DNA of 64,000 nt from NCBI RefSeq assembly GCF_001949145.1, contig NW_019091361.1:1108769-1172768 (forward strand). Reading direction: 5' to 3'. Both the position numbers and the translations under genes were made by a program. Below, in pieces: positions 13,301 to 25,018 of this stretch; position 1 is the stretch's first letter, and each line of letters opens with the position of its first letter. The notes under the pieces were generated by a model. That model was not told where the DNA came from. It worked only from the letters and a program-made list of their open reading frames with translations, and searched no databases. Source of the DNA: Acanthaster planci. Lineage: Eukaryota > Echinodermata > Asteroidea > Valvatida > Acanthasteridae.

Positions 13301-16300
13301 GACAACGTCCATTTTGTCGGTTAGGAGGCGACCGTTAGGTGTGCATTCAATAAGTGCGGTAGGAGCCTCTGTTGGTTAGAAAATGGTGCTCTCTTTTGGT
13401 CCAGCTCGAGGTTCATAAAGTGAGTCAAGAACTTTTATGTGCACTGCCTATCAGAAATTGCAACTGGCCTTGCAAGATTATATTTCTCTCTGCTAAATCA
13501 CATTTACAGTACCTCACTTGTCACACTCAAGGCACTTATATTTCTAACGTCTGTGACAGGATCAAGTGTAACTCGATTACCTGGCTGTTGTTTGCCTTAC
13601 CGGTGAGCAGTCCAACTTACGCACCGCACGCACCCTTGATTAAATTCTTTCGTGCCAAAGCTACACCATCCCGTTGAGGGTATCAGCACCGCTGCCGGCG
13701 ACACTGCCCCTGGCCTGTTTGACGCTACCATCCTTTCACTAATTGCCTTCTTCATTATTGCTTGTGCGTCGGTGGCAGAAAGAGTAAGAAGGTGGTATGG
13801 TTCTCCAGGTGTTAAGACACCTAAGATTTAGCCACCAAACCAAACAGCATAAACACTAATGAATATGAAGACAGTAACTTATCCCGTTGATTTTGTGAAT
13901 CCCCGGTAGACTCGTTATGAAAACTCTCAAATGAGCCTATAGATTAATCCGAGGCAACATCTTCACTGCAATGACACTACACTTAACTATTTTCATTGCC
14001 TTTATTTCCTTTCCTTTTTTACTCTTGCATGTTTATGTATTCACTAAGGGTTTTAAATTTGGTTGATCAGATTTATTGCTCTCGAGTTAGATATGTAGTT
14101 AATATATGATGGACAGTTGAGCATGGTGTTGAAAATGTGCTGTAATGTGGAACCTCAATATTTGTGGGTACGCGGGTGAAACGTGTGTATTTGAATGTCC
14201 ACGACAGTTGAACTATACTGATTTCAGCATGGTTTCAGGGATTCAGATTTTCAATTATCAAGTTGAAGTAATCCACGGCAACTAATGGTGTAAGACACGA
14301 TCGGTGTCAACTGACAACACTGTAAACAACGTTGGCTTGAGGTATACCCCCCTTCAACAGACATTTTATCCAAGGAAAGGGGTCTATTTTCATTAAAAGC
14401 AAAAGTCCAGCGGAATTCGGGTCAAGATTCGGTTCCGGTCGATGTAAAAGGAGCCCAGGTCTTGTTGCTGACGTTCAAAGGACAGACCCTCTTTACGCTG
14501 GAAAGAAGGCCCAAGCTAGCAGAGATCAATCGACTTCCTACCCCAAGCCTTTCAAATTTATGTATGCGTTTCCGCCTATCGACTGCTTTGCTGGATGCAT
14601 ATACTAACCAACAAAACACGAGAAAGTGTCTGTGGTTGGGAAGTAATTTCCACCCTCAAGTCCGGACAAGGGTTTTTTCGCTTTCGGCCTCATCCTCTCA
14701 TTCCCTCCAGAGATGTGCTCGTTCGGTGGTCGTATAATTTTGACAGTGAAAGATCTCACTTTCAAAGCTCACCCGTCGTTGAGATGACATACTCCCTCCT
14801 CCCTCCCAGAAGACATTTAGTGTTCTGTGTTGATGTCCGTTGCACTTTTAGCGGAGAAGGTTGAAGCAATCTCTTGCCACTTTATCGAATTTCGGGGGCC
14901 TGATTTCAGCCGGATCCACGGGAAGCAGAAGGCAGTAAGACTGATCAGTTTTAAAGCGCGTGTTTGTTGTTGTGACAGTGAATTGAGCATTTTTCATTAC
15001 CAGATCAGGAGAATGCACTTTGTGATTCCGAGTGCGTGAGTGACGACTTAATTGTGCCTGGCCTCGATTAATTGTATCTAATTACCGACAGGTGCAAACA
15101 AGCCTTGATATCACTGAGGCACCCGACTAACGGTTGTATTGTTTTGTTAGTAGTCACATTAATCGAACCTTCGGATAGACCATCTGTCCGTCCCGATGAC
15201 ATGACCTTCAATTAACTATTCTCAAAAAGTGTCAGGCATATTTCGGTATAATCTGACATGGATCTACGCGGTTTTGTAAGCGGCGCTGTCAGTTTCAAGC
15301 CTTATTTCACGGATAATTAATACACTGAAATTTAGTGTACAAAGTCGGGCAACAACTCTGTGCCCGGCGCAACCCCGCGACACGGCTGGAGGACACAGAC
15401 TACAAGTGCCATGCCCGAAGGAGCACTTTAATTTAAATGTTTTAGCATAAAAAAATTTCAAAACAGAACCTTCAAGTTGCTTGTAATACGGGAACACTTT
15501 TTCTCGAACACTTTCAGAATAATTTCACGTCCAACAATTCGTTTTGAGTATTGATTTTTTTGTTTTGATGGATTCTTGTTGCAAACTGGGACTCACCGTT
15601 TGAACGAACAGTTTGAGTGTGTTGATCTATTCACCAAGTTTGAAGGTTGCCTGAACGACATCAACGTCGGGACGAATGGGACATTACCGAGCGAATATGT
15701 GGAGGGTTACTTTATTGTTTTCTCCTCTTGAGTATACCTTGAAGAGGATTCATCTAATGAATCTTTCTTATACCCACTTTTTACTTCTTCTCTGTACATC
15801 TAAGTCTTTTTAATGTTTGAAAACCTGTTTGAAGTCCTTTTGGTGTCTACTGCACAAAAAGTGCAAATTTTCAACATAAACATTGTCCAAGCTTTATCCG
15901 AACAAATGAGGGCGCTGTTGCTGTGATGTACCTCAGGAAAAACACTATTCAGTTTACTCATGTTCAAATTCCAAACCCCATATTTGTTCTTTAAATGTCT
16001 TTTTAAAAGTTGCTCTCTGGTCTTTTGCCATATACCTACAAAGCAATAAATTATCAAGGAAATTGAAGTTTACTAGTAATAGCAAAATATGAAAAAAATC
16101 TAGCAGTTCTTGAGCAGAAATTAATGCAGTATTATGGTTCAGTGCCTGATATGGTGTCGACGTTTTGCTCAGGAATATGCAAATTTTCACTGGCACAAGA
16201 ACCCCAAAAGGCTCCAGATTAATGTAGTAAAACAAAAATAGACCACTAAGGTTTATTGAATTACAAAAGTGCTATCTCAAGGATTGTAGTAAACTAAGCG

Positions 16301-16741
16301 TTGATCTAGAACATGGTCACTTTAAATGTGTAATGAGGTTTGGTCTTCACTCAGATGGTGCAACATTTATCCCTATCAACTACTGATCAGGCTGCAGAAA
16401 TTCACGACGCAACAACACTGTTAGTGACGGCGTATATTTCCAATCACCATCCGAAAAGCTCGTGGATTATTAACAAGACTCGCGCAAGGATTAGGCCTAA
16501 CATTTTACAGAGATTGCAGCTGGTTTCGACAGCGCCGAGGTTTCATCTTGCCATCTGTATTCAAATTGGTAAGCACAGTCGCCACAGTTACGGCAATCAT
16601 TCTGTGGATTCTAATCCCAACATCACGCCAATTTAGGGCCTTTGAAATTACACAAGACGCTGACGACAAGCACACTCAGTGGCATTGACGACATTACATC
16701 GATGCGATGACTCAACGTCGCGCCAATTTAATTCTGGAATA
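10353..16741. other. Intergenic stretch, no gene recognised
   Basis: No gene recognised in about 6.4 kb. An exact 16-bp unit (TTTATTACTTTTCTAA) occurs twice in tandem at 10667-10698. An isolated CAGTGGCG end followed by a GGGCCCCCC run sits at 11555-11579, resembling one end of the G-run elements described elsewhere, but I could not find its partner. A G-rich to C-rich patch lies at 12850-13095. Confidence 0.5.
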
Positions 16742-16926
16742 TATTCGCGGGGTGCCCAATTTCAGTCGTATTCCTGAACATATTGTATACATTTGAAATC
16801 CTTAATAGGATGGTACCAGGTGATTTGGGGGGTCGGAATGAAATCGTAGAAAAGTGTCTGGTTTAATGTTTTCAAATTCATACACTACGTTGGGGAACCT
16901 GGTTGAAATTGGGTGCCCCACCAATA
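16742..16926. mobile_element. MITE, family B copy 1
   Basis: Terminal inverted repeats: the left end is TATTCGCGGGGTGCCCAATT and the right end, reverse-complemented, is TATTGGTGGGGCACCCAATT. A second copy in the opposite orientation lies at 39432-39624. The block GTTCAGGAATACGACTGAAA of that copy matches the reverse complement of the left part of this one. About 185 bp, no coding capacity. Confidence 0.75.
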
Positions 16927-19264
16927 CGGTCTAGTTAGTTTAGCAGCTATCTAATAGGCCTACTTTCGTCAGCGATTCCTTCTGGAATCTTGAAGAAGCT
17001 TCCATCTCGAACTCAAAGAGACCAGACGAAATGGGGACACAGGAAATTAATATGCGCTATTTGTGATATGCAGACTGAATTCCAGACTGAGAAAGGAAAC
17101 TTGTATACTTCTTTGGAGCCAGTATTAAACCTCATAAAAATTGAAAATACCCAATGCTGCATCAGCGTCCAGGAAATAGACCTAGTGAAAGTAATAGATT
17201 GTTTTGCTATTCTTCTTGAAATGTATGTCTCTTTCCAGATGCTCAATGGATTAGGTTTTTGCAGAAACGACTTGTGTGATGTTTGAGTGACGCTAATCGA
17301 AGAATCAGGGGGGGGGCGAAAGGCACACTGATATCCAACATGAAGGATAAGGTTCATTTCTCCCTCGTTTTTCTTCCTTTCCTTGACAAAGGTGTTGTAC
17401 TCAAGCCCAAGTACCAAATACTGAAAGGTGTAGCTGTGTAAAATTCAGAAAATTTATAAAAAGAATCTTTTCGCGGAAACGTGTCCAAAACATTGATGCA
17501 AATGGTCCAAATGAATTGTTCTGAGCATGGCATATTTTCCACCACATGTGTTATTATGCGCTCTTACTCGGGGCACGTCCCTCCTTATTACTCAAATCGA
17601 AGCTAGCCCGTCCACCTGCATGCCTGCAACCTTGTCAATCTAGCTTTGTATGGGCCCAATGTTTCTCCTGTAAAGTTTGTGTCGAAGGAACACGACAGTG
17701 TGGCTTCTATTTTAAGGCGGCAATCGATACCTGTAAAACAAGTCCAGGTGAAGATCTTGTTTATGTTTCAGCGTTGCTGACAGCAGAATGAAAACATTCT
17801 TCTCAGGTAAGCGCCTGTTGCTCCGTTTCAGTTGGAAAGTTTGATACGGCTGCGTTTTCAGACAGCCGCGAGGCATTTCCTAGGTCCTTGTCGAGATATT
17901 TTGCTTCAGATGGGATCAGTTTGAGTGTGATGGTCTCTCAGATCGAATGCTCAGGTAGACGAGACACTGCATTGCAGCTACTTAATCCCTGTGCTATCTC
18001 TGAAAAAAGGAGATTGGTATGGTGACAGGGGTATAGACAGTTTCTGCTTGGAGGGAATACTCCAAGGACTTGTTCAATGACGCGGCAGTGGTTGATAATG
18101 ATTAGGATTGACGTGTTTGCCTTGACTTCTCGAGGAGTGTGCGTATTACTACGAACGTCACCAATAAGGCAAAGTAAGCCTGAAGAGCAGCGTCATGAGT
18201 GTGCCGCTGTAGGTGTGTACGCGTTGAACTCGCTGTAGTAAGGACACCCGTACAAACAGAAGTGTTTTTTGCTTGTCACTGCTATCAAGAAAGAAGCAAC
18301 ATAACATCGTCATAAATAGATATTAATGATATGAACATTGGCAGGTGACGATGACAAATTGTTGACGTGTAACTCAGACAGGAAATGCGGACGTAGAAGT
18401 ATAGCCGCTTCAAATACTTATATTATGTGTTCATTTTAATGTTTGTGTCAGTTATTCTCATGTCACTCTATAATAGGCCTATAACCTATACAATTTTCTA
18501 TACCAGAGAACTTCTTCCAAATACAAAGTTAAAAAGGGATTAAGTTCCTGTTTGTCTTTATCCGCTTTTGTTGCGGAGGGCTGGTTCTGTCCTATTTGAA
18601 TTTACCTTCGCGCGGGATATGATGATAAACCTGACTTGGTTTCACACTACATTTTGTATTGGAAATCCTATGCTGAGATCAACAAATGCCAGTATACACG
18701 CTATGTGAAGTTGAGCATTGTCCGCTTATTATTTTCACGGGAGTAGTCTACCGTTACGGATCAAAATCTGTCGCCGGTGCCTTTAACCATTTGGGTGTCA
18801 TGGTGTGTCAGTCTGTTGGCCTGGTCACAGACGTATATACACGAGGGTTATTGTCCACATACCCAAAATATATAATTATGTTAACGTGCATCGGTGAGTC
18901 TAGCTCCTCTAAATACGTGCATTGAATAGTTTAGTTCCCAGACCAAGATATACCGACTGCTTTGAGAGATCTTTAGTCCAGTAGCCACCGAGGTCACGTC
19001 AGCGATACGAGAGGAACTGCTCCTATTTCCAAAATTTTCCGACATTTGAAAAATTGCCCGAATCCATTTCGTGTTTTTTTTTTTAGATAAAGTGCCATGA
19101 ACATTTTGGTAATATTGGGTTTGTAAAAACCTATATTGGCCTAAATTGCTTCCCTTAGCAGATTCTTTATATTCATCATGTTCAGTAAGTTTCTCGTTTT
19201 ATTATTTTGGTCTTCACTTTTGGTCAACTTTTATTACGGGCCTTCTTACCGATGGAGGTTCCTC
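16927..19264. other. Intergenic stretch with one candidate small exon
   Basis: Nothing is recognised by homology. One splice-like segment, 17772-17806, is bounded by a pyrimidine-rich acceptor (TTTATGTTTCAG) and a strong donor (CTCAG followed by GTAAGC) and contains an ATG; see findings. Open frames at 16990-17417 occur on both strands without motifs. Confidence 0.45.
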
Positions 19265-19385
19265 TGGTCGTAACTGAACTTCGTTGGTTCACGAACGACC
19301 AGGATTGAAACGCAAGCGCTACGGTTGCATCGCTACCAACAAACTGAACACTCCCGACCAACGGCGCTCTTTTCAACTGATGAGG
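19265..19385 (+). repeat. Dispersed repeat, family C copy 1
   Basis: This aligns in the same orientation with 29969-30092. Shared blocks include CTTCG-TGG-TCACGAACG, then GC-ACGGTTGCATCGCTACCAAC against GCGGTCTCATTGCTACTAAC, then AACACTCCC, then CTCTTTT-AAC-GATG. The similarity looks like that of an old retroposon such as a SINE, but I see no clear tRNA-like head or poly(A) tail, so the class is open. Confidence 0.55.
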
Positions 19386-19540
19386 GGATTCCAAGTGCTT
19401 AAAAACTCACGTGCTTGTGCTGCACCTTAATTTACACGGGACATCCTGTCAGCTGTCATAATTACGTCAGGAATCCAGACTAGTGCATCAACAAAGAAAA
19501 CGCTCGTTGAGGTGGAAAAAGAAGTGAAAGGTGTTGTACG

Positions 19541-19722
19541 GAATAAGGGCGATTCACAATAGCGGGCTTCCAAGAGTTTGCAACGCGTTGGCCAATCACA
19601 ATGCGCGACTGAATCTGTCGACCCTTTCCAAACGCACATTGGGTCGACAGATTTCGCGCATTGTGATATATGCCAATGCGTTGCAAACTCTTGGGGTGCG
19701 CTAATGTGAAACGCCCGTATTG
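19541..19722. mobile_element. Palindromic MITE, family A copy 2
   Basis: Same family as 2255-2425 and more complete. The block CAAGAGTTTGCAACGCGTTG in the left arm is matched by its near reverse complement in the right arm. An inner stem pairs AATCTGTCGACCC with GGGTCGACAGATT. Outer ends read AATAAGGGCGATTCAC and, reverse-complemented, AATACGGGCGTTTCAC. Non-coding; overlapping open frames on the minus strand here are artefacts of the repeat. Confidence 0.8.
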
Positions 19723-22700
19723 GTAACACACTCTTTGAGTTATTCAGCTCGTACCCCGCCATGTATACCTCATAAATTGTGTTATGTCTCCGTTGCAAAA
19801 TTTTTGATAGCCTGCAGTTTTTTAAAGTTTTTTAAAATTATGTATTGGTGGCAGTAGGAGTTAAACTGCTGAGTATATTTGAAGCAAAAAGCTTCAAGTT
19901 GTCGATATATGTTTGATCGAAGCTTTGCCTTGTTGAGCAAGCCCTTATCTTTTGGAGGGAGATGGGTGCATAAATGCCGTATGGCTTCTGGTCAAATACT
20001 ACGTGCATTGCCAGATCTTCACGGGCGAAACGAAAAATCAATAAACAGCCATTAAGTACAGGCCCGTCTTGGTCTTACCTACATCAAACACCTGAAAACA
20101 ATTCGGGATCTGTGCGTGATGAACATCCTAAACTGCTGCCAAGAGCCAGCATGTGTTATATTTCAGGGTCGGGCTGAAAGGGGCTTGTCAAAAACATCCT
20201 TTTGAAATGTCTTTTGAGGATAGTTCCGTACACACAGTCATTCTCCACCCCCATAAACCGAGGTAAAAAGAGCAAAGCAGACTGTTTCAAGATTTAACGA
20301 ACTAAAATCAAGGCCAGATAATTACTATGCCTCCCAATATTCGGGGGCCTACGGTGTTACAAAGATACTGTAATGCCATATTGTACACACGAAATAAAAG
20401 TTTAAATTAAAAGCTTCGGCGTCTCTCTCTAAGTTTTCTGAAATTTCGATTTTGAGAAGGCTTCAAACTATAGCTATAGTTTTGTGCAGCTTGGCATCAG
20501 CATAAAAAGCAAGGTCACGGTATACGTAGGGCAGAGAAGAGCACACGGAACACTGGTTTCTGAAGGGCCAAAGGAATTGCCGAACGGAGGACTTAACCTC
20601 CTTACAAGTCAACGACCGCGAAGGCCAGTCAAGCACAATATCTATTCCCTTAGTCAATCCCGTCATTCAGTGGTCGTCGATAGGCTTGTCATTCAGGTTT
20701 AATGGTTTGTTTGATAGGTACAGCACTGAATGTCAAGTGGCCAACCGTACAAGAAACAATAAAATCAAAGCAAACACTAATTATCAGTACATCTTCCAGC
20801 ATCCTGTTTTCAAGGTATCCCGCTTAGATCTACTGCGGGAGAGACAATTAGGCCTAAGTAGGCCTAAATCAAATTAGCTTTTGATGAAGTTTTTGATTGT
20901 CAAGTCACGTCAGGCGTCTTTTAGTTCGTGTCATCTGCCTCTCTTTAACCATCCACGATCAATCAGGAAAACAGGCTTCACATTATCGTCCCCCGTTTTT
21001 CCGATTTATATTGCGTTGCATTCTGACGTGACATCCTCGATTTCCACTTTGTTAAACTGCACCTTCCAACTCTACCCTCGGACATCTCTCAATATTACGC
21101 GTCCTCATATTGACATGTTTTTACGGAGAAAACTGATACAGTTTCCATTTGCGTGAAGTGAGCACTTCCGGCAAAATGACGCGTCTAAACTGAATCATGG
21201 TAGCTAAAAACATGCAAAAATTTTCAGGACTACCGGTATTCAATCATTACAAAGGCCGATCTTGTATTTGTGAGCTGGTTGAAAGTAGGCCTAATAATTT
21301 GAGTGTGAAGACTGTGTTAATGCAATGAACAGTAGCCGTGGATATTATCCCTTCATGTTTTTAAATATAAAATTGTCAGGCTGTCAAATGGACATAAAAC
21401 AGATCGATACACAGTACATCTCTACGAAGGAAAATCAAGATCATCGACCCGTTACAGAGCTTTTTAATCTAATAACTCTTCCGAAGAGACATTACTTTGC
21501 ATAAATTCTTCTTTCCTCAGAAATAGGTTGGGGTATTTGCGGTGGTAACTTTGTTGCCTTGGACCTCTAACATGCATTGTGGACGCGTTTTTAATTATAG
21601 GGAAATCACATACAAATGACAATTATGTTAAATTCGATCGTACTGATTGAAATCCAGAGTTTCTAGTCAAATGTTAGATGGACCTTAATTGCCAAAGCGA
21701 TTTCGGTTTGTAGAATGACAGACTTTAGACTAACAACGATGTCTGCTTTAAAACCATAACAACTCCTGTTTCTCAACAATGACACTGTTGATGCACGAAC
21801 AAATTGCCATTTTTTAGTCAATAATTTAAAGAATCTAGTGACGTAGAGTACGTGACTATAGTCTCAATAATTAAAATGATAATAAACTTCAGAATGTGCA
21901 TTCAAGGAATAATCATCATATTGAACCTTTGAAACAGCTTTGAGATTTTATGAGCAGCAATCGCAGACATACGGAATGCCACACTACAATTAACAAAATT
22001 AAGATAAGATCTGGCTGGGGATATTAAAAGATAATTGCGGCATCTATGAAATGCGACAGTTTTGAGTTTGTGCGGTGATTAATAATAAGCCATCAAGAAA
22101 TATGACTCGCCATCCATAACCACCGGTCATTAATCATAAAAAAAATCCAAAGTGCTTTTTAAATTATGCTTCAAAGGAGCTGCTCGCGCCCTATTTGACG
22201 CAAAATAGTTCCAGAACCCTCCAAGGACTGATTCGTAACATCTCCAGCGCGCACGTTGGTATGAAGGGAAGCCAACGGCCATGTCACCCAATAAAAAGGC
22301 AATTAATAATTAAATGTAATTATAACAAAGAAAACGATCACTTCCCTCCCATCACAAAGCGTTTCAAGTCCCTAGGATTTTGTCCCATCCTCGGAGAACC
22401 CATAAAAGGTTACGTAAAGAAACTACCCACGTTTTGCTCCATGCCCCGTAAATTCGGTTCTGTATCCGCCCTTACCCGCACGCTCTTGCAACCCAACCCA
22501 TTGCTGACGCTGGTGTGTGACTCCTCCCTGAAAAGCGACCCCAAAGCAAGACTTATTGTCTCCCAAAACAACTGTCATATTTTTTGGTTTTGGGTATCAA
22601 ATTGAATCTTAAAACCTTGTTCTTTTTAAAAATGAAGATTTCATCCGATGGTGCGTTGCCGAGATAATCTCAAATAACCGAGACAACTGATTTTTGTTTT

Positions 22701-22876
22701 GTTTTGTGGAATGTGAATTACCACAGCAATCGAAATACTGTGTTGCACCATTTTAATACCCTTCAACACATGCGATCATTGGAAAGGCCTATAGAATGAG
22801 GATACGGAACTGAACAGGATTCTGTTCTCTTATGATAAAATCGCACTTACGTTCTATTAACAATCAGGATCCTGAA
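19723..22876. other. Intergenic stretch, no gene recognised
   Basis: No recognisable gene or complete element. A 136-codon plus-strand frame at 22195-22605 has no familiar motif and no convincing splice context, so I do not call it a gene. The TAGGCCTAA word occurs in near-tandem at about 20852-20866. Confidence 0.5.
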
Positions 22877-23177
22877 CGGCGGCGTATCCAGCTATTGGCG
22901 TGTTTTTTTTTGGGGGGGGGGCAAATTTAAACGTGAATGCGGCTATGGGCTCATTCAGCATGATGTTTTGGGGAGAAAAAAATCAAAAGCTTTCCATACG
23001 GCCTCGACATCCTTGCTTTTTTTTAGTGGTGTTGTTATTGAACGGTTTTGGTGCTAATATTTGATAAATAAGTATGCTGGTTACTTTCCTACTCACCTAT
23101 GAAGGATTATTTTAAAAAAAAAAATCCGCCCGAGGGGCAAGTTGCCACCCCATTGGCCCCCGCTGGATACGCCACTG
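22877..23177. mobile_element. CAGTGGCG-ended element with internal G run
   Basis: The right end is GCTGGATACGCCACTG, whose reverse complement CAGTGGCGTATCCAGC matches the left end CGGCGGCGTATCCAGC. The interior holds a T run joined to a G run on the left, and an A run followed by GCCCGAGGGGCAAG on the right. About 300 bp, non-coding. The end motif is shared with elements near 28777, 29282 and 52242. Confidence 0.7.
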
Positions 23178-24368
23178 ATCATAAAATTTATTGTTCAAAG
23201 CACAGCACTGTGTTGCAAATCGACTGGGGTAAATGGCACATATTCAACTGAGGTTGTTTTCTCCAAAACCGGAAAGCCAATCAAACTCTGAAACTGAGCA
23301 ATTAAATAAGCAACCATTGCCTCTTGAAAAAAGTATCAGTTTCCTGAAGTTAGAAATTCTAAGGAAGTGATGAACCTAAACAGTTTAAGACGTGAATTTT
23401 AATTGAATGCACTTCCAATGTACTTCCAAAATAAACTGTTCAAACTTTCATTTGAGAGAAAAAAATTGAGTTTTGATACGTAAAGAAAAATATCTCCGTA
23501 ATGCGAAACTAGCTTCATTGAAATTTTCAGTATAAGTGTAAGCTTTAATTTGGTATCAAATCATTGTTTTTATCCTTACTTTGGGAAAGATTAATGTTAC
23601 GCGTGGGTTGTGTTTGTTTGGGCCACACCGTACACCATGCAGCATGACCGCCTGGTCACCACGTTCACCTTACATTTCATCGGACCGTGAGCAGTGAAAG
23701 GCTTTTCATAAAAAGGCTAATCCGTCGTTCTGTTCTCACGCTGCAATCAACTGAAGTCCAATTTCCCGGACTATGCCCTTCATTCTTTACAAGAGGAGAC
23801 ATTCTTTCAGTTTTTATGCAGAAAAAAATGCTGATGTTCAAGTAAAATTTTTGGTTTGAAGTGCCATCAGTTGGCAAATGTCACGCGTCCAATTTGGCCA
23901 GTTAATTGCGCCGAGTCTGGTTCGATTTGTTTGCAGACGCGTTGAAGCGGTGAATGACGTACCCTATGTCATCTTAACACAACACTGCTCATTATTGTAC
24001 TGTACAGACCACTGAGCATGAGATTTTATTAAGACCTGGATCGCTTCCCAGGTTCCCCGAGGGATGAATGTGACCGGGAATTGGATCAAGCAGTCTCCGC
24101 TGGACTCTTCATCACGCGTCCCACTTGTCAAGAGAAATGTAGGGGGTCCCCTTGTCTTTGCGGGAAGGCTGACCTGAGGAATTTGACTGAATGTTGACGT
24201 CTTTGGTTGACAGTAATTTTTTTTTAAAGGTGGTATTGGTAAAAATGCAAAGGCGGATCAGGGGGCAACGGAGACCAGAGAAAATGTGTTTTAATTGGAA
24301 AAATGTGTAGAGGAGGCAATACTAAGACTATTGTATTTGTATTTAAAAATATTATGTGCCGGTATATA
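23178..24368. other. Intergenic stretch, nothing recognised
   Basis: About 1.2 kb between two small elements. The only open frame is a 66-codon minus-strand frame at 23677-23877 without motifs. No splice-like or RNA-gene signal stands out. Confidence 0.55.
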
Positions 24369-24606
24369 CACTGTAAAAACTTGGGTGTTAAAATCAACAC
24401 TTTTGGGTGTTATCAGATGATCACACCATAGGGTATTACTTTTACATTGATAATGTTACTTTGCACACCTATAAGTGTTACAGTGCACTAGAAGGTGTTA
24501 CAAGTAACACCAAATAACACCAAAATTTTAACACCAGTGAAAAGTTTTGGTGTAGTCTTCTGATAACACCGCGGGTGTTAAGTTTAACACCCCAGTTTTT
24601 GCAGTG
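24369..24606. mobile_element. TA-flanked palindromic MITE rich in GGTGTTA
   Basis: The left end is CACTGTAAAAACTTGGGTGT and the right end, reverse-complemented, is CACTGCAAAAACTGGGGTGT. Both ends are bordered by TA (24367-24368 and 24607-24608), as expected for a TA target-site duplication. The interior repeats GGTGTTA and TAACACC many times, so it can form several alternative hairpins. 238 bp, no coding capacity. It lies about 0.4 kb upstream of the receptor gene. Confidence 0.85.
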
Positions 24607-25018
24607 TAAAGCTCCAACATGACCCCCCCCCCGCGAAAGGTTACGAAGTTCCTCCCTGCGAAAGGTAATATGAAAATGGCACATTTTGGCGCCTAAAAAT
24701 AAGTTGGGCGTCCCCTCGAATATGTGGTCTTGGGTCTGCCCTTTGTACAATGTGGCTTGCCTAGATGAAGCACTTCAACGGAGCAGTACAGTTAGTTACT
24801 AAAGTGAGGTTTCATTTTAACTCACCCAAGATTTCCTCCCGACGCGGTATTTTTTCCCTACCCAATCGGGGTCAGTAAGTAGAACGTGCAGTGTTCGTTT
24901 TCCAAAAATGGGTTTGAGTATATTCACTTGGTTTCTATATTCTGTCCTCAGATGTCTTAAGGAGACGCATCAGAGTAAGTTATAAACCATGAGCTAGAAC
25001 ACATCTTGAAAGGTCAAC
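24607..25018 (+). other. Upstream region of the GPCR gene
   Basis: About 410 bp between the TA-flanked element and the receptor start. It carries a possible 23-bp spliced segment at 24952-24974, with acceptor TTCTGTCCTCAG in front and GTAAGT behind. An in-frame TGA sits 12 bases upstream of the receptor ATG. No TATA-like or other promoter element could be assigned with confidence. Confidence 0.4.

Noticed and set aside
22195-22605. 136-codon plus-strand frame
   Set aside because: No recognisable domain, biased composition typical of chance frames, and no supporting splice or neighbour context.
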